DNA of 64,000 nt from Gaeumannomyces sp. JS-464 (lineage: Eukaryota; Ascomycota; Sordariomycetes; Magnaporthales; Magnaporthaceae): assembly GCA_002197995.1 (NCBI GenBank), contig NGZR01000010.1, positions 44,061-108,060 on the forward strand, given 5' to 3'. A program made the position numbers and the translations under genes. Positions 44,369-57,221 of this stretch are shown here, in pieces; the first letter of the stretch is position 1, and every line of letters begins with the position of its first letter. The notes under the pieces are model-generated. The model ran no database searches. It worked only from the letters and a program-made list of their open reading frames with translations, and was not told the DNA's origin.

Positions 44369-45504
44369 TTTTAATTAATCCTATTTAATACTTCGTTAAA
44401 AAAAAGACAATACAGTTATAACGAGCAGTAATAGAAAGCTTAAAAAGGAAAAAACTACGGTTTTTACCTTTAACGGTATTAAATACAACTTTAACGAAAC
44501 CGCTAACACGGCTAGCCTTTTTAAGCTTATAAAAAAGGAAATCGCTAAAGGCTAAACCGAAATAAAGCAACTTACCACGAAATTGCTATTTTTCGAAACG
44601 CCTATCGCGGTTAAAGCGTATAAGTTTCCGTCCTCGGATTTTTACGAAAAGGAAAACGGCAAGCTTAAAACGTTCCTTACCAAATGCAAAAGCTATTTTA
44701 AGTTTTATAAACAGCAATTCGTAAGCGAAAAACAAAAAATCGCTTACGCTACTACTAAGCTAAACGGCAAAGTGAAAAAATTGTTTTAGCCGATTTAAAA
44801 CGATTACTTTAAAAAATATAAAGGTAACCAGAAAACCATTAAACTTATTTTCGCCAATTTCGAAACTTTCGGAAAAAAAGTCGGCAAAATGTTCGAAATA
44901 ATCGACAAAACCCGAATCGCTAAAAAAAACCTGCTGGCTTTTAAATAGCGAAAAGCCGCAGTTAAATACGCAGCGGACTTTTAACGGATTAGCATTAAGC
45001 TTAATTAAAATAACGCCACGTTAATACTGCATTTTTACAACGGATTACGCGAAAACGTAAAAAACAAATTCGCGAAGCAAAATCGCTTTAAATTTTTTAC
45101 AAATTACGTTAAAAACGCGGTCCGCATTAGCGATAAACTGTATAAACGATAATAGGAAAAAAAAATATAGTTCTAAAAATGCGGCATAAAACAATAAAGC
45201 TAACTAAAAAAAAAAGCCAAATAGCAACTTATTACGGCTTATAAAACGCATTTAAACTTTATAAACCTTAGTGCGAAAGCCGCTTACCAGCAGCAAAAGC
45301 AATAAAAAAAGCAAAAATAAAACCCGAAAAACGGGAAATGTTTTAAATGCGGCTAAACTAGCTATATAAAAATTAATTGCTTTTAGCGGGATAATAACCG
45401 CCAAATAGCGAACTTTTAACGAACGCAAAAAAGTTCGACATAAAAGGAATTATGTTTTAAAATGGCGTTTAGTTAAACATATTACTACGATAAATTATAT
45501 ACCA
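44369..45504 (+). mobile_element. Gypsy G3, left part of interior (gag), sharing the LTR 43961-44368
   Basis: Interior sequence directly follows the G2 3' LTR, giving LTR-interior-LTR-interior. A gag frame is readable (KLKTFLTKCKSYFKFYKQQF at about 44667). It is broken at TACCA (45500-45504), where copia-A1 is inserted, and resumes at 55263. Confidence 0.8.
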
Positions 45505-45674
45505 TGTTAATCCACGTGATTTAACGCGTGCATTTAAAAAAAGCCCACGCTTCGTAAAGCCGCAAGCCTACGGGCCGTGCGCTTTTACGAGCTTATAAAA
45601 AGAGATTTTGTAATCCCCTTTTTATAACTAAATTCCTACATAAACATGCATAATATAAAAACCTTTTAAATTTA

Positions 45675-47535
45675 ACGTGGTTTACAAACGAGTGCACCAC
45701 ATAAGCGAATGCAACATTAAATTGCTCTTTTTTAACAATCGATGCGCATGCCAACCTAATAACGCTAGGAATCCATTTAAACTATTCGGAATTGTATATA
45801 TTGGACGTTTTTACTTCTTCCTAACAAATGCGCGCATTGTGTCCGGTTTTACCGCAAGTGCCACATCGCCGACGAATCGTCGTCGCCCTCCTTTTTTAAC
45901 CCTTTTAATCGCGCATTTCTTACTATAGCTATCCATCCAGCTTTTCCTAGTTTAAAGCATTTCGTATTTTTTTAACAGTATGTAACCTTCCGTATTAAAC
46001 ACGTATTTTTTTAGCCTTCCGGCGTTTGCTTAGTGCCTCGTTCGCCTTGCGTAGCGAAGTAATTTCGGCTTTAAAAAGGGCCATTTAATGCATTATTAAA
46101 CTCGTCCTTTTCGCAAGCTGGTTTACAACCGTTAGCATAAGTGTCGGAAAGCTACTCCGGTAATTGGAAATCCGAATTTTAATATATTCGGATTGCGAAG
46201 TTACGTTTTTAGCTGTTTAGGGCGTTTTAAAAGTCCAAAGTTCGGCGTTGTTTAAGGGCTTTTTTAAGGGAGTTAAAGTTTATAGCTTTACATCCAGCTT
46301 TTCCAAAACCGAATCCGGATTAAAAAAAGCAAAGCCAGCCTTTTAAAAGCCTTTTTAAATGTTTTTTTCGGTTATAAAGTTAAAAAACGCCGCTTTAAAC
46401 GCCGAAAGGAACTCGACTTTAATTACGTGATTAACGTATAACCTTATTAGGTTTTCCACTTATTAACCGTACGCTTTTTTCAACGGGCCGAAGCACTTAA
46501 CGTTAAGCGGCTAAAAGAAGTAAAACGAATGCGAAGGTATGCAAAGCGTAATAATGTTATATTTTTAGCAGTAAAGCTCGAAATCCGTCGAATGGTAGCT
46601 TTCGTAGCCGTTTAGCATTAACAAACGATAAGACCTTTTTTTACGAGCTGCAATATGTTTATCGAAATGCCGAATCCATTTTAAGCCGAGCTTATTCGTA
46701 ATTCACCCGTTAGCATTCGTTAAAATAACCTAATCGCGTAAAAGGTCGGTTTCCGAATACCAATTGGCTAGGTGGTACTGCCTTTTAACGATAATAAAAG
46801 GGGAAATCGCTTAGCCGCAATAGTTAACCTTTTAAATAATTGTAGCCCATTTCCGGTTGCTAAGCTAAACTAGCTTTGCTTTACTACGGCTTTCCGACGT
46901 TGTAATAACCATAATAGCGGCGATTATGCCTATAAAAAAGCCGGTTTCGTCGAAGTTGTAAATGTTATTATCCAAAATGCCATATTTGGCTACAATGTTC
47001 CGCATAAGGTCGAATTAAGCAAAAACGAGCTTGGGATTTTCGCATTTAGCCTTTTGGTAGTCGTATTTTCGAATTTAGCGCGTGCCGAGCTTTACGCGGC
47101 GCTTAACGAAATTCGCGACCTAGTTTTTGCTAACGGCGCCCGCGTCGCGTTCGGCGAGCAGTCGGTTAGCTATATTTTTAACGCCAAAAAGCCGGGAAGG
47201 GAATGCGCGGAAATCCAGCTTAAGGATGTATTTAATAAGCGCTTTCTTTTCGGATTCCGTTAATTTTCGTAATTTGGGCATAGTGTCGCGTCGAGCAAGT
47301 TGGCCGCGCTTTCGCCGAAATAATGTTGTATGGTTAATTTCGTAAATCGCGGCGGCCTTTCGAATGTTTAAGTTTGGATCCGTTATAATTGCTTAAAAAG
47401 CAAAAATAATTCGGCTTTCGTCGCTTTTTTTTGCCATTGTTTGTTATGGAAATATTCGCGGATAAAGTTTAATTAACGCGTAAACGCGATTCGTGTTACA
47501 CTCGTTTATATGGTGCACTCGCTTGTAAACCACGT
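45675..47535 (-). mobile_element. pogo-type element in the copia-A1 5' LTR, 1,861 bp, RIP-mutated
   Basis: Inverted ends ACGTGGTTTACAAACGAGTG (left) and its near-perfect complement (right) are flanked by TA on both sides (45673-45674, 47536-47537). The minus strand carries degraded pogo/Fot1-type transposase sequence related to that at 57222-59082. Removal restores a 236-bp-class LTR. Confidence 0.88.
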
Positions 47536-47977
47536 TATAAATTTTTATTTTTTCCTTTTAGGAAATTTCCGTGCTTATAAAAGTACCACTTTTACTAATA
47601 CTAATTAGTATTGCTTAAAAAAGTAATACAAATAGCAAAGTAAAGGATTTAAACGTTTAATACCTTTTTCGAAAAAGCGATTGGGTTAACGTAAAAATTT
47701 AAAAGCAAAGAAATCGAATTCCACTGCTCGGTAACGCGTTATACAGGAGTTAATTACGCATTAAAAGCACCTTTTTATTGCAAGCGATTAAACCTTTATT
47801 TATAAGATTTAAACAAACGTGAAAAAAGCGTTACGTAATCCTTTTAAGCACTTTTTTGCGTTAAGCAATTGGACTTTTAAATCGATTATTTAAACGATAT
47901 TACTCGTTACCCTTACCAATAACATGTCCGACATTTCGAAATAATAAACGGCAAAAAAGCTTAATAATAAGCAAAAA

Positions 47978-50900
47978 ATGATTATAAAAAGCGCATTAAT
48001 AACATTCGACCTCCCCAAATCCTTCGCAAAAAACATCGATATGCCTTTTTTATTAAATCCATTATATAATTTCGAAGGATTACTAAACCAGGCTTTTATC
48101 GCTCGCCGGAACGCATGGATGTTTAAAACATTGCTTTTTTACAATAATACATATAGCGATAATTTCTTAAACGACGTACTCGAAAATTACGCGGGGTAAA
48201 AAGCAAAGCACTTTAACGACCTCGATTTACGAATTACCCGCGTTTTTAAAAAGCATTTAAAAAATTATAGGATTCCCGTACCCGGCTTACTAAAAGGAAA
48301 GCTTAGCGAAAGGCTTATATAAGTTATGCGATAAAAGTTAATCTTTAAATTAAAAACTTTTATAATTCGATTATAATCGCCCTTTTTTTAAAATCGCACG
48401 AGTTTTAAAACAAACGATCGCCGGATTAATATTACGAATGCCCGCGAAATAACACGCCACGCTACTTTTTTAACGGAGCCCGCGGTTAAACGATAAACTA
48501 ATGGAAATAAAATCCAGGGATTATTAAGCCGGCAGCTTAAAAATCCAGCCCGTTCCCGAAAGGATTTTTTAACTTTTTTTATAAATACGAACCTTCCGCT
48601 TTCCAAGCCTTTTTCCATTTTAACCGGAAATTACCGAACCCGAAATCGCAATAATCCTTTAAATAACTATTTTACAATCCCACGATTTTTTTAACCCCTT
48701 TTTACCGGAAATTACCGTATTAAGTATCGCAACAACCCTTTAAACAACCTTTTTTCAGCCTCGCGGTTAGCCTTTATTAACTAATCTTTAGCTTTATCGA
48801 TCTTTTAACCTAATCCCATTTTAAAATTGCACTTTAAGCAGTATTTGCAATAAAAGGATCGCGGAAAAAGCATTCCGCCGATCGAAAAAGCACAAATTGC
48901 AACAACATTGCGCTTTCGATATAAAACCCCGGCGTTTGCGAAATCCTTATACAAGCAACTCCTTCCAAAAAAGGTGTTTAACGCCGCCGTTAATAAAAGC
49001 TTAATAAAAGCATTTTAAAACGCGTGGGATAAAAAGTACAGCTATTCCGGTAATTTATACGATATTTTAAACGATAAGATTTTATTTTTCGCAACCACAT
49101 GCGAAACTTTCGAAATACCTTTTTTATAGCTCCATGCGATTTTTCTTTAAGCATTTTAAAACAAAGCAAAGCAATAATACACCCGGTATATCGGGTANNN
49201 NNNNNNNNNNNNNNNNNNNNNNNNNNNNNNNNNNNNNNNNNNNNNNNNNNNNNNNNNNNNNNNNNNNNNNNNNNNNNNNNNNNNNNNNNNNNNNNNNNNN
49301 NNNNNNNNNNNNNNNNTACAGCTATTCCGGTAATTTATACGATATTTTAAACGATAAGATTTTATTTTTCGCAACCACATGCGAAACTTTCGAAATACCT
49401 TTTTTATAGCTCCATGCGATTTTTCTTTAAGCATTTTAAAACAAAGCAAAGCAATAATACACCCGGTATATCGGGTATAGCCCTACTTTCCGAAAAATCT
49501 ATATAATTTTTAAAACGCATTTCGATATTAAGGTTAACCGATTACTATACTATATAAACTAAAACTCGATTACTTTTTAAACAATTCGTTTAAAAATCGC
49601 TAACGTAAACAAATTTAATATAAAAGTTTTGCAAGCCCTTTTGGATAAGCTGCAAAATTGCTAACGCGTTTTTAAACCCTTTTACTAAAACGAAAACTAG
49701 CTAATTAAAAGCACTTTAAAAGCAATTTAAAACGTGCTAAAACTTAAAACCGTTTTTATAAACCCCGATAGGACTTTTAAAAGCCTATTTTCCCAATTTA
49801 AAAGCATAAAGCGAATGGAAAAAAACGCACGACCCCCCGGCATTCATTTTATAAAACGGAAGTTTAAAAATTATAAAAATCGCAAAAAGGATAATAAAAA
49901 TTGAAACCGAGCATATAAACCCAAATCTTTTTAACCAAGCCCCCGTTTACGCTTATATATACGCGGTTGCTAAATTTGCAAAAAGCCGGATTGCAAATCG
50001 ATACGCCACTTTTTTAAAAAATAACAACGATTTAAAAAGCAGTAAAAAGCATAAAAAAAGGTAAAAAACAAACCACGTAAAAGGTACACCCAATTCCTCG
50101 CATTAGTAAAGCCCGAAAGCATTAACGAAAAGGAACAGCCATTTTTTAATTTTAACGATTAAGAAATAAATAAAAAGAAGGATTATAAAAACAGCTACTT
50201 TATAACCTCCGCTACGGCCGCGTACCTAATTAAAAAGGCTTTTACTTACCGCATTTATAAGCGTTAAAATTCGGGATTTAGCAAGCTTTACTTTTATATT
50301 CTTGCGAATTAGGTATTGGTTTAACATAAAATCCAAAGCACTAAGCAATGGCAAAGGATTTTTTTAAATACAAATGTAATAATAACTTTTACGGCCGGAA
50401 AGGATTAAATCCACGCATTTTAACGTTATAAGCCAAATCTCGTCGTTAATATAAACGGGTATAAAAAACGCGTAATTTTCGGATTAGGAAAAACTGTTTC
50501 CAGTATCGGAAAGATTATTATTCCGACCCCGATCGGCCAAATCACGTTTTTCGTAATTCCAATTTCGACCCTTTTCTTATTATGCTTTGCAAATATGGAT
50601 GTATTGCACGTTTACCTAAATAATACGCGTAACGAGCTTATAAAAAACGACGGTACGCGCGTTTTAATTATAAAAAAGCACGGCCACCTTTAGTTTTTTT
50701 TTAACGATATTACCTATATTATAACGGCAGTTAGCTTTATAACGGAAATAAAAATCGCGAAAGCAATTTTTTTTATAAAAGCTAAGCTAAAACGCGTGTA
50801 TAAGCGTTTTGGACACCCATTTGTCGATAAGCTTTGGAACGTTTTAAAACGTGCAAAACACGAGGCTAATCGCAACGTTTTCGCAATAATTAACCAAATG

Positions 50901-53640
50901 TGCCATTTTTATTAAAAAAAAAGGTTTTATATTATAACGCTTTCGATTTAAATTTTAAAACGATATCGATTTTAACCACGAAATAATCGCAAACGTGTTT
51001 TACATTAATTATAAACCAGTTTTTTACGTAATCGATGCGAGTATAGCTTTTAATACTGCAGCGCTTTTTAAAAATATGTCGGCAAAAAAAAACGTAGGAA
51101 GCTTTTAAACGGTGCTGGATCGACGTTTATTTAAAGCCTTTTAACGTAATTTTTCACGATGCCGGTACCAATTTCGCCGCGAGCGAATTTTAAACGAAAG
51201 CAAAGCTTTTTGGGATTACTTATAAGCAGGTCCCAATCGAAGCGCACTAGTTAATCGGCAAAATTAAAAAATATTACGCCCTTTTACGCCGGGCTTTTAA
51301 TATTATCCGATAAAAGTGCTTAATTATGCACTTTAAATTAATGCTTTAAAAAGCAGTAAAAACCGTAAACGACACGGCCGGCCCCAACGGACTTGTCTTT
51401 ATACTGCTCGTTTTTAAAGCAATGTTTCGAATTAATAACGAATCGCCACTTTTACAAACCCAGGTATAAAAAGCCGTTGTAATTAAAAAAGCTATAATAA
51501 AAATCCGGATTTTACACGATAAACGACGTGTGTAAAAAGCACTGGCTGCACGTAACGAACCGAATATAAAACGGGTATTTCCAAGCTCCCTAGCTTTAAA
51601 AAGCGAGGTTTTAATATTCCGGGAAAAAAACGGATAGTAAGGCTTTTATAAGGTTTTATTTACAATAAATACGTTAATTACGGTGAAAACGATTAACGGC
51701 AACGCGACTTTTAAAAGCACGGTGGTTAAACCTTATTATAAAGTAAAAAAACCTATCGTGCAAAAATCCGAAAAGCAATTAGCACCTTTCGAATATTTTA
51801 AGCCCGAATAGCTAAAACGCCGAGGGAAACCCCCGAAAAAAAGGCCGCAAAATAGCAAAATAAAGAATTTTAAAATTAAACAACCATTTTGCCTAAAATC
51901 ACTATATTACCTAAGGTTTTTAATAAACGAAGCCGTTTTTGTAAAAACGCATAACTAGCAATTGCAATAAAACAAAGCTTTCGGCAAATGCACACGACGT
52001 TTTTAAACGCTAAAAAGCACCAATTTTACCAATTAGCGATCCGACTTAAATAAAAAGGCAAAATCACAGCTCCCGGTTTACCATTTAAACAATTAACCTA
52101 ATAAAAACTAAACGCATTTATCGGCGTTAAAATAATTAAACCGATTGCTGGAAAAACCCTTAACGGAGTTACGATTTTTGGATTACGGATTGTAAGCAAA
52201 GTAAAAAGGCAAACCTTAAAGCCCTTTAAAAAATTAAAACTCGTAATTATAAAATATAACGATAAAAAAAAACATAACATCCTTACGCAATTTCCCACGA
52301 TTATAAAATGCAATTAACGATTAATTTTAACAATCGCACTATCGCTTACGTTTATAAAGTTTAATTTAATAATCCGAAATATTAGCTAAGCGTATACCCA
52401 GTCGAAATTAAAACTGCAAAAAAACGTTTTCCTGCGCTTACTTAAAAAGTTATTAGCATGGTTTAAACCGGGCACGTTGCTTAAAATAATTAAGCCTTTT
52501 TACGGGATCGCGGAATTAGGCTTGCATTAGTTCGTTACCTACCAAAAGCATTACAAAAAGCGCCTAAATTGCTAAACGTTAAATTATAATCTTTGTTTGC
52601 TTATTTCGGAAAGCGGACAAAGCTTTAAAATCGTAAGCATGCAAATAAACGACACTTTAAATTTTAAAAATCCGAACTTTTTAATAAAAGAAAAATTAGC
52701 GATTTAAAAAGCAAGCTTTCGTGTAAAACCGAAATCGATTTTTAAACCGGGAAACGAAGCCGACTTTAACGGGTGCAAAATTTTAATAGGAAATTATAAG
52801 CTTGAAATTCGACAAAAAAAACAAAATAAAAGGTTTAAGCTAATAAAAACCGATTTAAAAAGCTTAAATTATAAGTATGTCGTTTAAAAAGCTCGAAGCG
52901 CATATATTAATTCCATATGCTAACCGAAAGCCGCATTCGATTATTCCGTAGCGGCGCAAGCTAAAAACCCGGAATAAAAAAACGTGGTTAAGCTAAACAA
53001 AAGAATTAAATAGCAAATCGATAACGCATAAAAAGGGCTAAAATACGTTTTATTGGATTTGCAAAAAACCAACCTTTACGCTTTCGTAAACGGATTATTC
53101 GCAAATAATTTAAACCTAAATTTACAAATCGGGTTCGTAATTATACTGGGTAATAAAAAATCCGATAATTAAAAAACTAGCTTTTAGCTAATCGGGAATA
53201 TTTTGCATTAAACGTTAGTTAAATGCAAAAGGGTTACGAAAAGCGTTTTCGCAAGTGAAATTTACGGGATGGTTAACGGGTTTAATATAACCTACGTTTT
53301 TAATTTAACGCTCGCAACGATTTTTAAAAAGCTAAACCAAAAAGCCTCGAAATTGATAATTTGCACCGATAGCTTTTCGCTATATTAATACCTCGTATAA
53401 TTAGGTATAATAGCAAAAAAAAGCTTATAATCGATGTTATAGCATTTAAAAAATCCTACGAAAGCCGCGAAATTAACGAAATTCGCTGGATCGCAAAATC
53501 AAATAATCCGGTAAACGCGATAATTAAAAATTAGTTAAATAAAGCTTTAAAAAATTTAATTACAAGCAATACGATAACGGTACGAATCGAAGGTTAGGTA
53601 AAACGCGAAAAACAATAAAAAAAAGCGAGGGAAAGCGGTT
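47978..53640 (+). pseudogene. Copia-A1 gag-pol relic
   Basis: Gag: a frame from 47978 (MIIKSALITFDLPKSF...) runs to SGNLYDILNDKI near 49040, a fungal copia gag signature. Pol: GAG-pre-integrase at about 50590 (FANMDVLHVYLNN). Integrase at about 50785-51470 (VYKRFGHPFVDKLWNVLK; VFYVIDASIAF-type core). RNase H at about 53210-53600 (CKRVTKSVFASEIYGMVNGF, ICTDSFSLY, NEIRWIAK). Many TAA/TAG stops; the gap at 49198-49316 falls in gag. Inactive. Confidence 0.82.
49198..49316. other. Assembly gap (119 N) between identical flanks
   Basis: About 160 bp before the gap (from 49037) are repeated without change directly after it (from 49317), so the gap is probably a failed overlap rather than missing sequence. 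Confidence 0.9.
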
Positions 53641-53751
53641 AAAATCGATTTGTTATAACCTAAAAATGGCTAACGATGTAACTAAAAAAAACGAAATTAC
53701 TAAAACGCTAAAACAACCGGAAAACGATCCTACGAACGATTATTTTAAGCT

Positions 53752-54537
53752 TTAGGAAAAACCTTTACCATTGCCGGACATATTACCAGCTTATTTATCG
53801 ACATTACTAGCATTTTTATCCTTTTTTCCCTTTTCGGGCATCTTTTCGTCCTTATCCTCGTTATTATTAAAAGCTCCAAATAAGCTGTCCTTTGCTTTTA
53901 AAAACGCCGCATTAAACATACGCTAAACGGCAGCGCGGCCCGCCGCTTTCCGCTTAATAGCACTTATTTTAATAAAATTAGCGTTAACCTTACCGGCCTA
54001 TTCCTCCTTTTTAAAAAGGATTATGCATTTAGTAATAGTGCGCCATTTCGCGAAATCTTAAAAACAGCTAAAGCACGGTTAACAAAGCATTGGAGCAATT
54101 AAACAAAAAATTAACCATTATACTTTATTAACAGTAGTTTCGCGAAAATATTTAATTATAAACTTTTTGGTTAAAGCTATTGCGATTTTAAAACTACCGG
54201 TTGTTAGCGCAAAAAATTAGCAAACTAAAGCTTAAAAAATTACTTACACCAGCTGGCACGAATAACTAAAAGCATAGGACTAATAACGGTTACCGACCGG
54301 CTCGGTATTAAAGCACCTAATTTTATTAAACTTGCCGGCCAAAAGAGAATTAAAGCAATTTAGGCATAAAAACGATTTTTGTTTGCCTTTTGCAGGGCGC
54401 GGGCGAGCAAGGGATTTGCCTTTTCCCTTTTTAGCACGAGTTTTTTTAACGCCATTATTTGGGACCGTTTTAACGCTAATTTAACCTTTTTTAACGGATT
54501 TGCCCTTGCTAGTTCTTTTAAAACGAATGGATATTAT
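53752..54537 (-). pseudogene. Antisense ORF of copia-A1: 261-codon Cys-cluster protein (RIP-broken)
   Basis: Opposite to pol, between pol and the 3' LTR. The frame from 54537 (ATA where copia-A2 has ATG) to the TAA at 53754-53752 has the same length as in copia-A2 and no frameshift. It has a basic Lys/Arg-rich start (TRAKKGKGKS), then FLCLNCFNSLLAGKF, IRCFNTEPVGNR, and SYSCQLV. The helical C-terminal half matches the copia-A2 copy (see 62819). Stops are TAA/TAG only. Probably a metal-binding, nucleic-acid-associated accessory protein of the element (inference). Confidence 0.65.
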
Positions 54538-55026
54538 CGCGGTAATTAAGCAAACAGTAAAACAGTAAAGCAAAAATCGGCAAGCAGGCAAGCAGGCAAC
54601 GGGAATATCGATATTTGTAGTTGTAAAGATTAAGTTTTAAATTACAACGATTAAAGCCTACGGCTTTTAAAATATCCCAAGCCTTTTAAATTATCTTTCC
54701 GATTTGCTTTTTCCTATTACACCGATTAGCACGCACACGGCTTAATAGATTTTTATTAAGTTTATTTACTATTATTATGCGCATTTAATCCGGCATTACC
54801 TAATTTTACAAGCGTTTAACCAAATATTGCCCTACCTTTTATTGTTTTTATTTACAGTTTTTATTTACAGTTTTTACCGATATTTAGCACAATTTTTTTG
54901 CCTTTTTTTCCTTTGTTTTTAAAGCAGGTTACCAAATCCGGATTCTTTTGTTATTAGTATTGTAAAATCCCGGGATTTAAAAAACGAGCATTTACCGATA
55001 CACGCGTTTAAAGAAAGAATTGCCAG

Positions 55027-55262
55027 TGTTAATCCACGTAATTTAACGCGTATATCCAAAAAAGGCCCACGCTTTGTAAAGCCGTAAGCCTACGGGCCGT
55101 GCGCTCCCACGAGCTTACAAAAGGGGATTTTATAATCCCCTTTTTATAATTAGATTTTTATACAAACATGCATTATTATAAACACCAGTTCCAAATTTAT
55201 AAATCTTTATTCTTTTTTTTTAAAAGATTTCCGTGTTTATAAAAGTACCATTCTTATTAACA
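55027..55262 (+). repeat. 3' LTR of copia-A1 (236 bp)
   Basis: Starts TGTTAATCCACGTAATTT and ends ATTAACA; followed by the TACCA duplication. Same length as LTRs 33660-33895 and 56802-57037. Confidence 0.9.
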
Positions 55263-56801
55263 TACCACATACTAATCCGATAAAAAGATTACCGAATGGT
55301 ACTTTCGAAAACCACGAAGCATTTATATGCTTAAAACTACGAAGTTCGAATACGATAGCGAAGGAAAATAACGGATTATTTCCGGGCCCGAAAATTTGAA
55401 AAAAAAAAAAACGATACCGCTTTTCGCGGGATTTAAAAAAGCAACTTTAGCAAATAGCGCGGCAAAAAGAAAAAAGCTTTTAAGCTAAACACACTTTTTT
55501 CGAAAGTCGGAAAATTTTAATACTAACGCTAAAATAAACCAAAGTGGTTAAAATTTCGAAACGGCCGAGTTTTAAAAACGGGCGAAAAGTTTAAACGGCG
55601 AAACCTTCGTACTTATAATCCGCGAAAAGCAGGCAAGCTAAAAAAACCAGCACGCTTTTACGCTTTTCGATATCTCGGTGTATTTTTAAAACGTTAAAGT
55701 TCCAAATTACCTAAATAGCCCGTTATATTACGCTACCCTAACGAATAAAAACGACGGCTAACCTTTATCGTAGTTTAACGACCAGCAAAAAGTTAAATAT
55801 GCTAGTTACAAATTTAAAAACGCAAATAAGTTAAAACAAATTGCGTTAATTTTTAAAAACCACCTTAATATCGATATAAAACACCCGGGATATTTATACT
55901 TTTTTTAAGCAAAATGCATTTACGGAAAGTGCAAATTCCATTTACGATTTAAACTTAAATATAATTTTTTTTTACGAAAATTAAAAAGCGAGCTAAAAAT
56001 TAAGCCCCGTTTAGCATTTTAACTGCTACGGTAAAAACTAGCCCGAATTAGCAGGTTTACCGCAATTTTTAAGCTTAACAAGCGATATTTAATGCTATAT
56101 ATTACCAAAACGCTTAATTAGGAAAAGTGCGAAATTACGAAATGCAAAAACCATATAGCATAAAAAGCGAAAGCATAGCATTAGGGGATCGCGTAAACGT
56201 ACATGCCGTTTAACCCGGACAAAAAAACGAGCGTACGGTACTCGTTCCTTTTACTAAAAAACTAAAAAAACCATTTAAGCGAAAAGCATAAAATGGGAAA
56301 CGGAAACCGATAAAAACCTTTATAATAGCAAAATCGAGTTAACCGTACAACTTATTAATATTTCGAATGGAATATTAAAAAAAAAAGGTTAAAATAATAA
56401 TCGATTACGAAGTATAAGGTAATTACGTATCGTTATAAGCGGTTAAACGATATGAAATTCCTATAAAACGAAAGTATTAACCGTACCAATTAAAAACGGT
56501 TAAAAAAATACCTATCGCTTATAATAAAAAATAAATTAACCAAAAAACACAGTTAGTAATATTACGCACCCGGAATGGGAAAAACGTTATTATTATACTA
56601 AATAAGCTGGATATAAAAAAAAGAAATGTAATTTTCGAAATCCTTTAATTTAAAAAAAATAATTTACGAATAAATTAAGCTACCGGTTAAATCCAATAAA
56701 AAAAACCACGAATAACTAAAACGGTTTATTAATTATAAACCTTAAACCGTAAGCATAAAAAGCAATAAAAAAAGGTTATAACGGTAATAAAATTTGGCAA
56801 T
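55263..56801 (+). mobile_element. Gypsy G3, continued (gag/protease region)
   Basis: Resumes G3 after copia-A1 and corresponds to about 25490-26970 of G1. It is broken again at 56801 by copia-A2 (candidate duplication GCAAT, 56797-56801). The rest of G3 must lie beyond the window. Confidence 0.8.
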
Positions 56802-57221
56802 TGTTAATAGGAGTGGTACTTTTATAAGCACGAAAATCTCCTAAAAGGAAAAAACAAAAATCTATAAATTTAAAACTGGTGTTTGTAGTAATGCATGTTT
56901 ATATAGGAATTTAATTATAAAAAAGGGATTACAAAATCCCTTTTTATAAGCTCGTAAAAGCGCACGGCCCGTAAGCTTGCGGCTTTACAAAGCGTAGGCC
57001 CTTTTTAAATGCACGCGCTAAATTACGTGGATTAATACTAGCAATTTTTTTTTTAAACGCGTATATCGGTAAATGCTCGTTTTCCAAATCCCGGGATTTT
57101 ATAATACTAATAACAAAGGAATCCGGATTTAGTAATTTGCTTTAAAAACAAAGGAAAAAAAGGCAAAAGGATTATATTAAATATCGGTAAAAATTATAAA
57201 TAAAAACTGTAAATAGGAATA

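Larger units (their letters stand above)
45505..55262 (+). mobile_element. Ty1/copia element copia-A1, full length, RIP-inactivated
   Basis: LTRs: 45505-47600 (233 bp plus an inserted 1,861-bp pogo element and TA) and 55027-55262 (236 bp). They begin TGTTAATCCACG and end TTAACA or RIP variants. Perfect 5-bp target duplication TACCA (45500-45504 and 55263-55267) inside gypsy G3. Order: gag (about 47978-49900), pol (to about 53640), then 1.4 kb carrying an antisense ORF before the 3' LTR. An assembly gap lies in gag. Confidence 0.9.

Noticed and set aside
54961..57110. Reading the inverted 236-bp repeats at 55027 and 56802 as TIRs of one 2-kb DNA transposon
   Set aside because: Each repeat adjoins copia-A internal sequence on its outer side, and copia-A1 has its own TACCA target duplication, so they are LTRs of two separate, opposite copia elements.
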